This document shows, piece after piece, positions 1 to 19,663 of a stretch of 64,000 nt of DNA (its first letter is position 1; each line of letters opens with the position of its first letter). Location: positions 1,481,501-1,545,500 of the forward strand of contig WAEK01000008.1 of assembly GCA_011634665.1 (NCBI GenBank), read 5' to 3'. The notes below the pieces were generated by a model. It saw only the letters and a list, made by a program, of their open reading frames with translations, was not told where the DNA came from and made no database searches. The position numbers were made by a program, and so were the translations under genes. This stretch comes from Mortierella sp. BCC40632. Lineage: Eukaryota; Mortierellomycota; Mortierellomycetes; Mortierellales; Mortierellaceae.

Positions 1-2054
1 CGAAAGAGATACAATCGGGCGCAGTTTTACTGCACGTCAATGATTTCGACATGCCAGAGCCGGGGAATAGGACAATGCCAGCAAAAATCACGAGAAGGAT
101 AGCTAGCCTTTTTCCAAAAGATAGCGAGACATTTGTTGTTAGTGAAAACGAGGAAGTTATGCGAACTTGCAGATGAATTCTCAGCCATCATATCCGACAA
201 AAACATAGCCGTCGCTCGTGATTTGGCATTGCTGGTTTAAGTCCGCATTATCCAGCAAAATACAAACTTCAACAAGGAAGAAACCCTTAGCGAGAATGCG
301 ACCCTTGGCAAGAGTGCAACCTCAACAATAATCCAGCCAATATCGACAATCTAGCCCTCAGCGAGAACCCCTTCCAAAAAAAAGAGAAAATAGCGCCAGA
401 CCTCAACAGATCAAAGATATGCTATAGCAATAGTGCTAAATAAAAAAGACAAGACCAACCCCAACAGCGAGACTCTTGATCATGATTTCGAAGTGCGTGT
501 CCTCATTCTACTAAAGTTACGGAAAACTGAAGACGACTGCTGAAGGGTCCTGCAACAGACTAGTCCATCATCAACATCCACTTTTATTATCAATGCACGC
601 ATGATGGTATTCCTGGGGTTGGTGTTCTGATTGAAGAGGAGCACCAGGACTCCAGATGGAACCTGGGTTCTAGTTCCAGCATCGGTAAATTTTTCGACAA
701 CCACATAAAGGATAAGCTTTGGATTCCTTCCTTCGTGAGAGGTGGCGCATCGATAGATACCATTACCAAATAAGTGTCGGGCTCAAGGTGCTTCCAAGTG
801 AACAATCAGCCCGGTCTATTCACATGAAAAATGAAAGTTACCCACTCTGACAGGACAGCACCGGATAGTGCCACCCACAATAGCTTTACGATGGTGGCTA
901 TCTGGCTTTGTCTCTTGCCAATGGATGGTTGCGCTGCCATTAGGATCGGAAACGCCCGTATTTCTAAGAAAAGGTGGTCGGGGGTGCTGAGTCCCGAGTA
1001 TATGGTGCCAGGACCCATGGTTCAAGGATAAGAAATCGACAAAATTCAACGACCCTGCTGTGCTTCCTGATAACCTCGATACAGCCTCCGCTACCATTCT
1101 CTTTGTACTGATGGAGGTTTCTGTTGCTGATGCTGTGGAAGCCTAGAGATCTCTGTCATCATTGGGTCTCCAAGTTTCATACGTCTTGACGGTTACTCTG
1201 ATTCTCTGCGGAATGATGGCTGATAAAAAGATATCCGAGGGTATCCTGTATCGAAAGTACTTGAAGGCCACTACAAGTCAAGGTTCGTTGTTTTTGATTT
1301 CTTTCCAGTAACCCAATGCGTCACTTCGGGGTCGGTCAAAATGCATTTGTCGGTCACCTCATCCTTGCTGGCTGATGTATTGTTGATTAGTATATAGTAT
1401 ATATTTCTCACACACGCGACATGAGAAAAAGTACCATGAGGCAGAGTACACGAACAAATTAGACCACAGCATCACTCCACTTATCGCTCTCTTGCTGCGT
1501 ACTAAACGGGAGGCGCAGAAGGAGAATCAGCAATCAAAGGGAGAGGGAAGGTGAAAAAGTAGACCCAGAGCACCATTCCACCTCTCGCTGATGTGGAGCG
1601 GATGAGATGGACCAAAAGCGTAGCGGCAGAATGGAAAAGAGGTGAGGAAATGGAGAAGAGGCAGGGGGAAATGAGCTTCTCTCGATAAAATTGGCGTCAC
1701 ATACAAATGAAGGAGACAGACAAGCGGAGAGTTGAGTCGACCAAGATTGACCTTCATAAGCCCCGTCAAAAATTCAACTCAATTACCCCGCACGCAAAAC
1801 CAATCACGCCCTATCGCCTCTTCTTCATCTCCCCTGTCTTCCTGCGCCATTAAATCCAAATCCTCTGCGCCTCCCATCACCTTCGACGCTGATTCTAGTC
1901 TCATCCCCTACTAGATTCTCTTTTGAAAAAATTCACCAACCGCTGCACATTCAGCCCCATCCTGTGCTTCTACCTTTCACTTGTCTATACTCTGTTGATC
2001 TTTTCATCTCCATCTTGCCTGTAGCGGGCAGTGTAATATATTTTGTCAAGCATA
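1..2054. other. Left flank, no supported gene
   Basis: No gene can be supported here. On the minus strand between about 480 and 1097 there are partly overlapping open stretches in different frames. They have some protein-like composition but no recognisable domain, and no splice sites that join them convincingly, so they may be an eroded gene or chance. From about 1520 onward the sequence becomes pyrimidine-rich on the plus strand, as expected for the promoter and leader of the gene that starts at 2055. Confidence 0.5.
1725..2054 (+). promoter_or_regulatory. NOT1 promoter and leader
   Basis: This is C/T-rich sequence just ahead of the NOT1 start codon. A CCAAT pentamer lies at 1800-1804, about 250 bases before the ATG, and long CT-rich runs follow, which is the usual look of fungal promoters and 5' leaders. 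No clear TATA box was seen. The assignment rests on position and base composition only. Confidence 0.4.
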
Positions 2055-9425
<7,371 letters not shown>

Positions 9426-9810
9426 GGATAACCACAAACTCGCAGTTTACCTTTTTTTTTTCTTTTTTTTTTTTTTTTTTCTTCACTTCTAATTTATTGA
9501 AGCTCATTACATCCAGAGTGATACCTTTTCCTCTTGTTTTGTAAGTGGTATTTAAAGAAAAAGATGAATGAATGAAATAGACACCACCCCCTTGACAAAA
9601 CTACTGTAGCTTGCCTTTTTTTTTTTTGATTGATTGGTTGATTGGTTGGTGTACCTTTTGTTAGTGACTCCCCTTTTCCTCCCAGCTCTTTTCTCATCTA
9701 ATCTGAAGCAAATACTCGCGCACTTGACTCGGTTATTGCTGGTGTTCTTCAACTCGACTCACCAACTCACCGACTCAACTTTCTCCCGACTCGTGTAACA
9801 TGAGTTGAGC

Positions 9811-9834
9811 TGAGTCGAAGCTCTTTTCGACTCA
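9811..9834. other. Perfect 9-bp inverted repeat of TGAGTCGAA
   Basis: TGAGTCGAA is followed by a six-base spacer and its exact reverse complement TTCGACTCA. It could form a hairpin or act as a paired binding site. Single copies of the same core occur nearby at about 9725, 9755, 9770, 9788 and 9893. The core resembles bZIP (AP-1/Gcn4-type) half sites, but function is inference. Confidence 0.7.
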
Positions 9835-9843
9835 TGAGCTCTT

Positions 9844-9883
9844 GAGTTGAGTTGAGTTGAGTTGAGTTGAGTTGAGTTGAGTT
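9844..9883. repeat. GAGTT tandem array, eight units
   Basis: Eight perfect copies of the pentamer GAGTT lie immediately after the TGAGTC hairpin, and another TTCGACTCA copy follows just after the array. Confidence 0.95.
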
Positions 9884-10743
9884 TAAACCCTTCGACTCAT
9901 GGGAAACACTAGTTATTGCTAATGCTACCCAAGGAAATACTCGTCCTTCCTTGGCATATCGTGGGATCGTTTGGAAGCTTGTCACGGGATTGAAATTGAA
10001 AGCATTTGTTTGTAAAAATCCTGAGGGCGTAGGCCATCAGCGAAGGAAAGAGAGCAGTAATGTAATCATCCTGATCTACAGCTGGATTTCCAAACAACAT
10101 GTTCCCTCCTGCCGAACCGGATAAAGTGCTCTCCTTTTCCGTTTCCGAGGACAAAGTCGAGGGCCTGAGCTGAACATCGCAATGTCTAAAGCACAATTTG
10201 ATCAGGAATATTTGTGAGATAAAAACCCGACCCAGAACCTCGGCGTCATTCTGTCTCTGTAAAATACCTCAAGAAGCAAGAAGAGTAGACAAAAGGACAG
10301 AAGTTTCTTTAAGTCGACAAGCGAAGACGGGAGGGAAGAGAATTGGGCTAGAACAAAAGCATATTTTGAGCCCCCTCCCTTTGGTTTGCCTGTCGATCGG
10401 TTGGATGATGAGGGCGCAGCGAAATCTTATTTGGGAGTAGGACAGACACTCGGAACAGGTCTGTCGCCCAAACTACTAAAATTTACACAGCAGAAGAAGA
10501 CGCCCTTTTTTTTTTTGGAGAGTGAGCAGAGCAAAAGGAGAAGAGGCAGTGTGTGAGGTTGCATAAAAAGAGCCAGTGGGTTCGAGCAGGGCGGAGCCTC
10601 GGTCGATACAAGGACTAGATTATGCAGCACAAGTCAAGCCGTTTTTCCTCCGAGAGTGTCATGACCAAGCTGCTGCAGCTGCCTTCTTTTGGCCACACAC
10701 TCTTTTTTCTTTCTTTTCTCAACCCTACTCATCATTGTTCTCG

Positions 10744-13700
10744 ATGGACCCTCCAATGGGTAATGCTTTACATTTAGAGTTACATGCTTACATTTCAGAA
10801 CCTCCATCTAATGATTGCCCCACCTCCGTCTCTGCCTCATCTTGATATTTCCTATTAGAGACCCACACACAGAAACAACGACACCTACCAGACGAAATCC
10901 TTGTATTAGTCATCAAGCTGTCAGCGCACGATCTTTCACTGCTTTATAACCTCCTTCTCGTAAACCGGTTCTTCTTCGCCGAAACTGTCAAACACCTCTA
11001 CCTGGATCCCTTTGCCCTTCTCAAGGACCATAGTACTGATCCCCGTTACAGCCTTATATACTCAAGTCGGGTATTAAGACTCCAAGGCGTTCTGCTTTCG
11101 TCGCTTCTATCACGCTTGGACGAGAAGCTGGATGAAACTCTGGAAAAACACGACTTAGTACTAGTAAACTATCCCAGAGTGCAACCCCGCGATTTTGGAT
11201 ACATAGTCGACTATCCAGACGACAGACTCACCGCATTGGCAAACGAAGACGGAAGCAACTCGACCCAACTCCACAACAAACGCCAATGGATAGCAAGGAG
11301 AACAGACATCTTTAAAAGACTCGCTAAATTCTTGAAAATTAGCCGCCTCAAGAAACCTGTCATTCCAGATATCCCAGTTCTCGATGCGAAGAAGACAGCC
11401 ATCAATTACACGGAGTATCTTTGGGCGCTTCCTTGGAATCTATGGTGGCTACCGTTTCTTGAATCTCAAAGTTCGAAAGGTTTTGGATATGGCCAGGATG
11501 AAAAAGAGTTGGACATCTCTTCTCATTATGTCGAAAAGCTCTTTATCAGATGTAATGCCGCCCACTTTTCCGAACTCCATCTTTCTGCGAGTTATATTCC
11601 CCAAATAGTGGAAAGTGGTCTACATCTTGAGTTTAGATCTTTAAAACGCCTCATAGTGAGACATTCTTACGGTTTGCAGGAAGACTGTGTCTATTCATAC
11701 ACTAAGGACCTTCTCAAATTTATTCGGGACAACCAAGACGCTTTCCCGGGAAAAGAACCTCTGGATCTCTGTTTTGCAGACACCTCCCGCATCTGGGATG
11801 TGTACCATGAACCAGAGAAAGTTAATCAAGCTCCTACACAGAGCGCATTACTGGACTATTATATTGCCTTAAAAGCTCCCCCAAGGATGGAAGTCTGCAA
11901 GATTTCCGAGTTCTACGATAGTCAAGATCTCTCAAAGATTAACACTCATACCCTCCGAATATTCAAGGACACCAGGAATCGCGTCTCGCTCAACAGTGGC
12001 AGGCGGATAAGTTCCCGAAAAAAGACTGTGGTGGCAGCCATCCAAGCATTTTTGAAGACATGTCCTCATCTGCAAGAACTTGAGCTCTTTGTTTGCAGCG
12101 TGGATTTATTCCGCCTTGATGATGAACCTCAACATGAGCAAAAAAGCATTATAGCGGGGACGAACCAACGGGCTTCAAGACTGTCATCCATCCCACAGCT
12201 CCATTCGCTGAAAAAGCTCGTACTCAAGAGACCATGTTCTTATCGGATTGTGATCGGGGCCCTAAACGATGCAATGGCAGCATATGGATCCTCCTTGAGA
12301 GAAATCGATGTATCTGCAGGGCACTTTTTTTACTCGCCAATGAATATTTCTTACCCAGATGAAGAGTCCAATTTTCTTCCCGAAAAAGTTCAGTTGTCAA
12401 GCCGATGCAGCGTCTTAGGCTCCTGGAATGCACCGTTTCTAAGGAGTATCAGGATACGAGCGATCATCAACACGCCCTCGATCGAAATAGAATCGCTGAA
12501 TGGATGTCCACAACTAGAGGAACTTTGCTTAGATATTTTTCAACGATATGCAGGATTGCCACGATACCACCACGAAGAAGAATCTCCGCAAGACAATGAA
12601 AGCTATCATGAACCTTCGAACGTGAACTCTTTCGAGTTACTCCCGAAATGGATGCTCCCCAAGTTGAAAGTTCTTGAGCTAAGCACAGCCGCAGCCATTC
12701 GATTTAACTTTGAGTCCTTCGAGGATGGCATGCCCAGCCTGGTTACGGCCAAACTCACTATAGAGAAACGATGTGGTGCTCTCATGAGAGATCATGCAGA
12801 ACGTATTCCATGGCTCTCGAAGCACTTCAGGCTAGGTAAGTGGAAGGTTGTTGATCTGAGGTCTTTTTTTTTTTTTTTTTTTTTTTGGATAAACCTTTGC
12901 TGCGCCAGATCATTGACATAAGATGTTTGGTTTGTAGATTCTAGGGAAAATATCTATGTTCCCGCTCGGCCAGACAGAAATAGCAGACGGAGCAAGAAGT
13001 GGTATCTTCCAAGATTGAATCTGCTCGAATTGGATGGCCCATGCGCTTGTGTATTCAACTTGGACAGACTCTTGGAGCTCCCAGCCCTGGAGACTCTCAT
13101 CCTTGAACACGCCGTCAACTCACAAGAAGGAGAATACTCTAGTGGGTTTATGGGAAAGCCTCCATACAATCGTGCTGACAATCCCAGAAACGCTTTTATC
13201 TCTGGAGGCCTCAAAAAAGACGACATACGTGTGCGACTGCAACAGCAGGAACCATTTATTGACAGCAAACTCGAGAATGTACGGATCGGTAGTCGGTGGA
13301 TGGACAAGGACGAGCTGGTGGACCTGTTGACAACCTATGCACCTAATATCCAAGCCTTGACTATAATTGAACCGAAAAATGCATACTTCGCTAACGGTTC
13401 AAACTGGTTTTTGAAATCAATCGATCGAGCTTGCAAGATAGCAAAGAGTGAGGAATATTTGGAGCGAATAGGATTAACAAGACCTCGATCGAGAATGAAA
13501 TCTTTGGTGTTTGGGAGTGTGGCAGAGCCTTCAGAGACTAGGGCATTATCCCATCAAGACCAGGATAATCTTAACGTATGGACTGCATGGTCCAAAAAAA
13601 TGGCCAAACCAAGAACTGGGAATAGTCTAACGAGTTGCCATTTCCAAAGTCCACTCCCTTTTGTGACCAAGAACACGAAACTTCCAAAGGGATTCCGAAA

Positions 13701-13779
13701 AGGAGGACTCTATGGCAGAGAAGATGATTGTGATGTTTGGGTCAATTTTAACTATCTCGTACGAGATCGCTCTGCGTAG
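10744..13779 (+). CDS. F-box/LRR-like protein A
   Basis: The likely role is substrate recognition for an SCF ubiquitin ligase, inferred from an N-terminal F-box-like motif (LPDEILVLVI, then LLYNLLLVNRFFF) followed by a long leucine-rich helical region with repeats such as CPHLQELEL. I model three exons: a 16-base first exon 10744-10759 (ATG, four more codons, one base), intron 10760-10858, exon 10859-12835, intron 12836-12937 (with a T tract), exon 12938-13779; this gives 944 residues. The start was chosen because the paralogues at 19664 and 50440 (minus) show the same first-exon length and phase; without it the F-box frame has no good upstream ATG. It is clearly homologous to gene B along the whole length, for example the shared segment around FNFESFEDGMP. 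The substrate is unknown. Confidence 0.85.
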
Positions 13780-14117
13780 ATGAGCAAGTAAGAAAAGAAA
13801 AATGATCTATCAAAATTAATTACTACAACTTTGCCCCCACGACTTGACGGTGGAGGTAACGGAGTAAGATTTTTTTTTTTTTTTTTATCAAGTTCAAAGT
13901 AACATCTCCTCACCCTCACACATGTTTGCCACCAATATACCAGTGGTTATTCTGAGCAACCACCATTAAATGGCTTAAATAGCCAAGGCATTCAAATCCT
14001 TGTATTATTTATCAAGATATTGAGTAGACGTCCTTTCTTGGAGGAGGATAGAAAGGACTTCATTTTGCTTGAACATGAAAAAAAAGAAAAGAAAAGAGAG
14101 AGAGAGAGATTCATGGA
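13780..14117. other. Spacer between F-box gene A and the inverted repeat
   Basis: This is A/T-rich sequence with an 18-base T tract near 13869-13886 and an AG-rich stretch (about 14090-14109) directly before the outer end of the left inverted-repeat arm. No gene is seen. Confidence 0.6.
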
Positions 14118-14512
14118 ATATAGACAAGAGATATTGGACAATTCAGGCCATTTATTCTTTCAATTGCTGCTACCAGATGATAGGAAATGTGCCTCCACTG
14201 AAGACATGGCCTTGAAGGATCATACACTTGACTCTTACGAGACTTGACATGTTGGACAATTCGTTGTAGGCTAGTGTGGTCGTGAGAAGTAAGATAAAGA
14301 ACATCATGGGAAGTAAGATAAAGAACATCATGGACCCATTAGTTGAGGTAAAAGGGTTTAGGCTGGTGTAATTTACTATGTTGGATCAAAAGAGAGACTG
14401 CCACATTGCTCCAGTGTCCTTTGTCTTCGCTAGACTCTGGAAATGCATTTACCTTTGCTTGAAATGATACGGGGTCGTCATCTGGTCGATAGAGTGCTTG
14501 AGAGAACAGGAT

Positions 14513-14763
14513 TTACGAGCGGCAGTAGTCCTTGGAGAGACCCTCATAGACACATCCCTTTCGGCAAGGTCCGTACTCGTAGGCAGCACTGCCAGAGACA
14601 CCGTTGCACTGGTAGATGTAGTCGGTCTTGCATCTGGAGAGGAAGGGGACTGACCGCAGTGCTTGCCAGCATAGCTTCTGGTGCAAGTGCAGGCGGCCTC
14701 GGCAGCAGATGCGAAAAGGGGGGCGACAACGGCGGCGACAACGGCAAACTGAGTGAACTTCAT
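14513..14763 (-). pseudogene. Frameshifted copy of the secreted cysteine-rich protein
   Basis: This is the left-arm counterpart of the intact gene at 26168-26416. The signal peptide and the first three cysteines read normally. A C run that has five bases in the right copy has only four here (G run 14645-14648 on the plus strand), which shifts the frame and loses the remaining five cysteines, while the original frame and stop remain visible downstream. There is also one in-frame extra codon (Pro) in the signal peptide. A sequencing or assembly slip in the homopolymer is possible, so it may be intact in the living strain. Confidence 0.75.
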
Positions 14764-15395
14764 GTTGGCTTGGAGAGGAGGGTGCTTGAGAAGGGAGAGA
14801 GGGATGGTTGCTTGAGTGGATAGAGATGACTAAAAGCGAGGAACGCGAGCCTTTTTTTACAGAGTCGCGTATCTGAGGAGGTGTGTGCTTGAGATACGAG
14901 TGCAAGTCTCTCTCTGCTTCTCTCTCTCTTTCACACACTCACTTTCCTCCTATCTCTCTTCCTCTCTCTCTGTCTCTCTCTCTTTCTCTCACTTTGTCAC
15001 CCCCTTGTACACTCTTGTCCTGCTCAATACGAGACTGTATCCTGACCATGAGGTGTGCCATGGAGCAGGTGTTGGGGATTCATTGGTACAGGCTGTTCGT
15101 ATTCAATCGCCAATTGTCAACCGTCGGTTGCATAGGTGGCCGTAATCGACTGCACAGACACCACCACAGCCATACTCAATTGCATAGGATGTTTGCATTC
15201 AACGACACAGTCAGCTTGTATTCAATGGCATGTGTAATAGAACTCGTATTCAATGACATGGACAATAGCTCACATTCAATGACATGGATAATGGCTCACA
15301 CTCAATGACATGAATAATGGCTCAAATTTAAAACTCAATGCCACGGATAGTCTGCACTTCTGTGGCACAGGCCATGCCGTGTTTAGGTTCAGTGG

Positions 15396-15438
15396 ATAGA
15401 TATATATATAGAGATATATATATATATATATATAGAGA

Positions 15439-15509
<71 letters not shown>

Positions 15510-15610
15510 TATATAGATATATATATAGATATAGAGAGAGAGAGAGATATATAGAGAGATATATATATATATATTATATATGAGAAATATATATAGATAG
15601 AGAGAGAGAG

Positions 15611-15665
<55 letters not shown>

Positions 15666-15677
15666 CAGAAAGAGAGT
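15396..15677. repeat. AT then GA microsatellite block (left arm)
   Basis: A long TA-dinucleotide stretch with GA interruptions is followed by AGAGAGACAGA repeats. The right arm has a shorter equivalent near 25380-25530, so this block accounts for much of the arm length difference. Confidence 0.9.
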
Positions 15678-16101
15678 CAGAGACTCAGAGCAGGAACGGC
15701 TCAAGAAATTGAAGTTGACTGAGCCGTGCTGTCTGGAAATAACGCGCCGCTGTCTGTGGGAACCGTTTTGCCTTTTGGATTCCCTGTGAAACAAAACGTT
15801 TGCGCTCCAAGTCGGAAGAATAGCGCAACATCGATTTTGTACAATGCTCTGCTCCCTCTTCCTCTCTTCCCTCTCTCTTTCCTCTCTCATCCTCTCTCCC
15901 CTCTCTCTCCCTCTCGGTCCCTCTCTCCTTTACGCCAATCACCAACAGTCCTAACGGCCATCAATCTGATAATGCAGTTCTCTCTTGGTATATGGCTCTG
16001 TTTGAACTATAACCTTCGCGTCTTTTTTTCTTTTTCTGGTTCGTCTCTTATCCTTCGATGCAAGGATGCAGGAACCTTGAGCTTCCGAGTTTCCCAAGTG
16101 T

Positions 16102-16203
16102 CTGCCTGTGTGCCTGCCTGTGTGCCTGCCTGTGTGTCTGAATGTCTGTGTGCCTGAATGTCTGTGTGCCTGAATGTCTGTGTGCCTGAATGTCTGTGTG
16201 CTT
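16102..16203. repeat. Tandem array of 12- and 16-base units (left arm)
   Basis: Units of the form TGCCTGCCTGTG are followed by four near-perfect 16-base units TGTCTGTGTGCCTGAA. The array is mirrored at 24832-24932. Confidence 0.85.
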
Positions 16204-16516
16204 GTGCACCTGTCTGCTGTGAGCTGGCAGTCACGCTCCACTCTGCTCTTTTCCCACATGCAGGTCCCTGTCCCTGACCAACGACCCTTCTCCCGTTCGC
16301 CTGTCCCCCTCTTTCTCTCACTCCCTTGCTTCCTCTCTCTCACGCTCTCTCTCGCGCTCTCTCGCTCTCTCTCCTCTCGCACACACACTTTCTCTCATTC
16401 TCACCCATCATCATCGCCATGTTCCTATTCGTTCTCTTCTAGTTACACCTACCAGCATCCGTGACTTGACTTCCTCTCTATCTTCCAAAAACCATTGGAC
16501 AACAGCCAGGCAACCA

Positions 16517-16602
16517 GAGGTTACGTCGGCATTTTGCCAAAGGTTACGTCGGCATTCTACCAAAGGTTACGTCGGCATTCTACCAAAGGCTACGTCGGCA
16601 TC
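16517..16602. repeat. 23-base tandem array (left arm)
   Basis: There are about four copies of a unit centred on GGTTACGTCGGCATT. It is mirrored at about 24431-24517 with the same number of units and one-base differences. Confidence 0.85.
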
Positions 16603-17017
16603 CAGCTGTTCTCCCTGCCCTCTCCCTCTCTACTTTCTCATATCGCCCTCCCTTCCCTCCCCCTCCCCCCTCCCTCCCTCTTCCCTGCAGCTCACAAGAG
16701 CCTCTTCCGAGGGCATTTGCTTGAAGACATGGGAAATGCAGAGTGCAGGCATTAGCACAACACGAGAATGCACAAGTAACACGAATCGATGACTCTATCT
16801 AACGACACAACCCCGAGCTTTTGCCATCATTATCGCCACACGGATCCCTGTCACATCTCGCCAAGAGCGTATTTGGACGCGGGACCCTTTTGGAAAACAA
16901 TGGGAAGTGGATATTTCTGAGACGAGAATAGACATGGACTGAGACCTTTTTGGCTAGCTCTTTTTCATTGTTTGCATAGATCGACATCGAGCATTTGATA
17001 TCCCTTTTCCTCTCTTT

Positions 17018-17096
17018 GCTTTCCTTCCTCGTTGCTTTCCTTCCTCGTTGCTTTCCTTCCTCGTTGCTTTCCTTCCTCGTTGCTTTCCTTCCTCTT
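17018..17096. repeat. 16-base tandem array (left arm)
   Basis: There are about five copies of GCTTTCCTTCCTCGTT, mirrored at about 23941-24024. Confidence 0.85.
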
Positions 17097-17376
17097 TCCT
17101 TTCTCTTTTACGCCCATAGCTGCCGAATTACAGCATGCTCAGGGGGGAGGGGGAAAGGAAGGATGGATGGTCGGACAAGACCGTTGAGAAAAAAGAAAAG
17201 AAAAACACATCCTGTGCGGTACTTGCTTTGTGATCTATCCAACGGTTGCGTCCCACAAAATAACGAGATGGAATGACAGTCTGTCCTTTTCTCTTTCCTC
17301 TTTCTCACACCCACTTGTCACACTCTTCAACCCCACTCCCCCAAGAAGTAGTCTCTCTGCTTTAATCCAATCCGAT

Positions 17377-19663
17377 GTTACTCCGAGCTCCGTTTACTCC
17401 TCTTTTTTTCACACTCCCCCTTCTCTCAATTTCTTGGCAATGGAGTAATTCCTGAGTGAGGTGCTTTCTATTTCAGAATAGAGTCGTGGCTGAAGCACCT
17501 AGATAATAGAAATTCTGGTCAACGCCAAAGTTGGTCTTGAGCCAGGAACTTTATTTTATTTATTTTATTTTTTGTCGCGTAGCTTGACTACTAGACTGCA
17601 AGCTATCCGATTTTAGACCACGCCCTACTAGCACTGAAATATAATAGTTCACTGGAGATAGAAACTTCCATCAAATAAAGAAATAAAGAGAATACTGCCA
17701 GCTTTATATCATTCTCTTGTATACAGTCGAGGCTAGTCACTACAGTCTTGGCGCTCAACTCTAGGCTTTGCGCTTTTGATTGCTTGATCGCTAAGTATAA
17801 GTTCATGCAGAGGGAAACAAAAACAAAAACAAAAAAGACAATACAAAAGAGACCGCCATATGGAAGATTTGCTAGGTACATGTTCAAAAAAAATGGACTA
17901 AAGGTCATGATGTGGAGACACAGCTATAGTGGACGCCGATGACCAATTCAAACTGACAGATTGCTAGCTATTATCCTGTCTACTCGAGGGTCAAATATTA
18001 TGCCGTGGTCATAATTCTCAGTGAGGAGCTCAGTGTTCCTTTCTCCTAGCGTAGCTCGGTCCTGTCTACTGCGAGTCGTGAATATGCAAAGTCCACGAAA
18101 TAGAACTCGGTGTCCAGATCCTATATTGCATTCCAATATTGTGACACTGAATGTCACTATGGACCACGCCCAACTCATGGATAGCAGACGCAGCTCTCTA
18201 GATTTCTCTCTAGATGGCGTCACCCAGAAGCTCCTGGCTGACGTTTGTCCTGATAAAATCGATTGTCTGCACCATCGAGTTTAACTCTGCCTTCTCATGA
18301 CCCGGCAGAGCCACTTGGTCTATATTCTTGAAAGATGTTATTCGTGTCCGGCGAGATCCAAAACTAGTTTGCTTCAAGAGTGTTTAATGTCGGACGTTGG
18401 TTCAGACTATCATTAAACTGTCAAGTAAAATATGGCAACCAACAAGGATGATGTGATCTTCCCCTCCCCTCCCCCCTTCTGATTGATCCGGTATTTTGCC
18501 ATAGTCTGTCTCTCCATCGCTCATCTTTGAGCAATCGATTCCTCTGACTTTCAGTAGTAGGGTTCGTGGACCGTTCAACAGTGTTTCCTTGCTGAATAAA
18601 CTACACACATAATATTGGAGGAAAGTAGGTTCTGAAATGTTCAAGGCGATCACAGATGAAATCATGAAGTCGCTCGCACCTTGTTCGCCTCGATTCATGA
18701 ACCATGTTTTTATTTTTCCAGAGTTGATAGTACGTCATATCGATATTCACCCATTTGCATAGTTCAGAAGAGGGTGTTGATGTTTATTTTATAGGACATT
18801 GGGAGTGAAATGTGGCAGAAAAAGTTCAAGAATTGTAAGGAAGAATATGAATGGAAAGAGACGAAAGAGAATCAGGAGGGAAGTAATGATGTGGGGGTAT
18901 GGGTATGATGGTGACTTGGGCAGAGTGGGCAGTTGCAGTGTCTCCAACAAACCTCTGAGCATGTTCTGCCCTGTTAGAGGAAACTACACCTCGAGTCTTC
19001 TCTGTCGTGACCGATTGAGCAAAGGCAATGGATTGCTCAACGAAGGCATGCCAGATGATTTATAGTACTGCAAAGTGGAGGAAGTCATCAGGACTTGTCT
19101 GGGCCATCCAGACCTCCGGTCATCTGCACTATTGCTGGGGTTGACGTTGGGGTTGATGTTCTTGATCCAGGAGTAAATGAAACCTCACGTCGCCTACACG
19201 GCGCCATGGCTGAAAATAGAATGAAGATAGTGGTCGGCTAGGAAGTATTGTTAGTTTCGTCACCCTGGTATTTCTTTCCCATGTCTTTTCATCGCCCCGG
19301 GGTAGTGACTTGAAACACAAGCAGCTCTTCTCCTTTGGTGTCCTAAGGTCCTCTATCTTGCTTGCATGAAAGAACGGAGGGGAAGCAACAGGGGGAGAGG
19401 GAAGGGGCAAAGGAAAGGGCCATCCCTTTCTCTCTCGCAATCTCTTTCTCTTTAACAAAAGCAGCCATGTCTTTCTTGTGCGGTGGGAATGAAAGAGAGA
19501 GAGGAAACCTAGTCGGAAGGCGAAGGCTGAAGGGTGTTACCGAGAGGCCAGCATGCTCGCCAAAGTTGCTGCGCCTGCAGTCCACAATGTGGCTTCCACA
19601 GGCCAGAAGTTGAGCTATGGCACCACACTCCTTTCCTTCCAGCCCCATTCCTCATCTCTTCCG
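17377..19663. other. Loop sequence ahead of F-box gene B
   Basis: This is the first part of the loop between the inverted-repeat arms. It holds the kinase-like remnant (about 17948-18390, minus) and, from about 18830 to 19060 on the minus strand, an open stretch with protein-like composition that may belong to the same eroded gene. The segment 19100-19660 should include the promoter of gene B. No intact gene is seen. Confidence 0.55.
17948..18390 (-). pseudogene. Decayed protein-kinase-like gene
   Basis: Reading the minus strand, one frame contains a kinase-type catalytic loop, IHELGVVHSDIQCHNIG (about 18120-18180), preceded by protein-like sequence with two in-frame stops. Shortly after, in a different frame, comes FVDFAYSRLAVDRTEL, which resembles the DFG-region segment of the same fold. 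The order and spacing are right for a kinase or aminoglycoside-phosphotransferase-like domain, but stops and a frameshift separate the parts. Fungal genomes carry many such kinase-like genes. The exact family is not determined. Confidence 0.6.

Larger units (their letters stand above)
9426..10743. other. Intergenic region between NOT1 and F-box gene A
   Basis: This region holds poly-T tracts just after NOT1 (about 9451-9480), a cluster of GACTC/GAGTC motifs with a hairpin (about 9720-9900), a GAGTT tandem array, and a C/T-rich promoter before the next gene with an A/T-rich TATA-like site near 10563. On the minus strand 9909-10196 is an open frame with moderately protein-like composition but no recognisable domain; I do not call it a gene. 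Confidence 0.6.
14118..17376. repeat. Left arm of a large inverted repeat
   Basis: This segment is matched in reverse complement by about 23661-26811. Landmarks occur in mirrored order: the secreted-protein gene, the AT/GA microsatellite block, the 16-base CTG-rich array, the 23-base TTACGTCGGCATT array and the 16-base GCTTTCCTTCCTC array. Unique stretches between them match almost base for base, with most differences being length changes in simple repeats. Outer homology begins near AATATAGACAAGAG and inner homology ends near CCAATCCGATG. The two arms have different flanks on both sides, so this is not the same stretch read twice. I saw no transposase and no convincing target-site duplication. 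Confidence 0.9.

Noticed and set aside
14020..14247. Plus-strand 75-codon frame with a basic KEKKRERER stretch
   Set aside because: It crosses the outer end of the left arm and its basic part is a GA-rich simple repeat; the mirrored sequence in the right arm is not a continuation of the same frame.
14883..16464. Long open frames rich in Ser/Leu and Arg/Glu in the left arm (and mirrored in the right arm)
   Set aside because: They are produced by CT, GA and AT arrays in several frames and strands at once; no start context, domain or codon pattern supports them.
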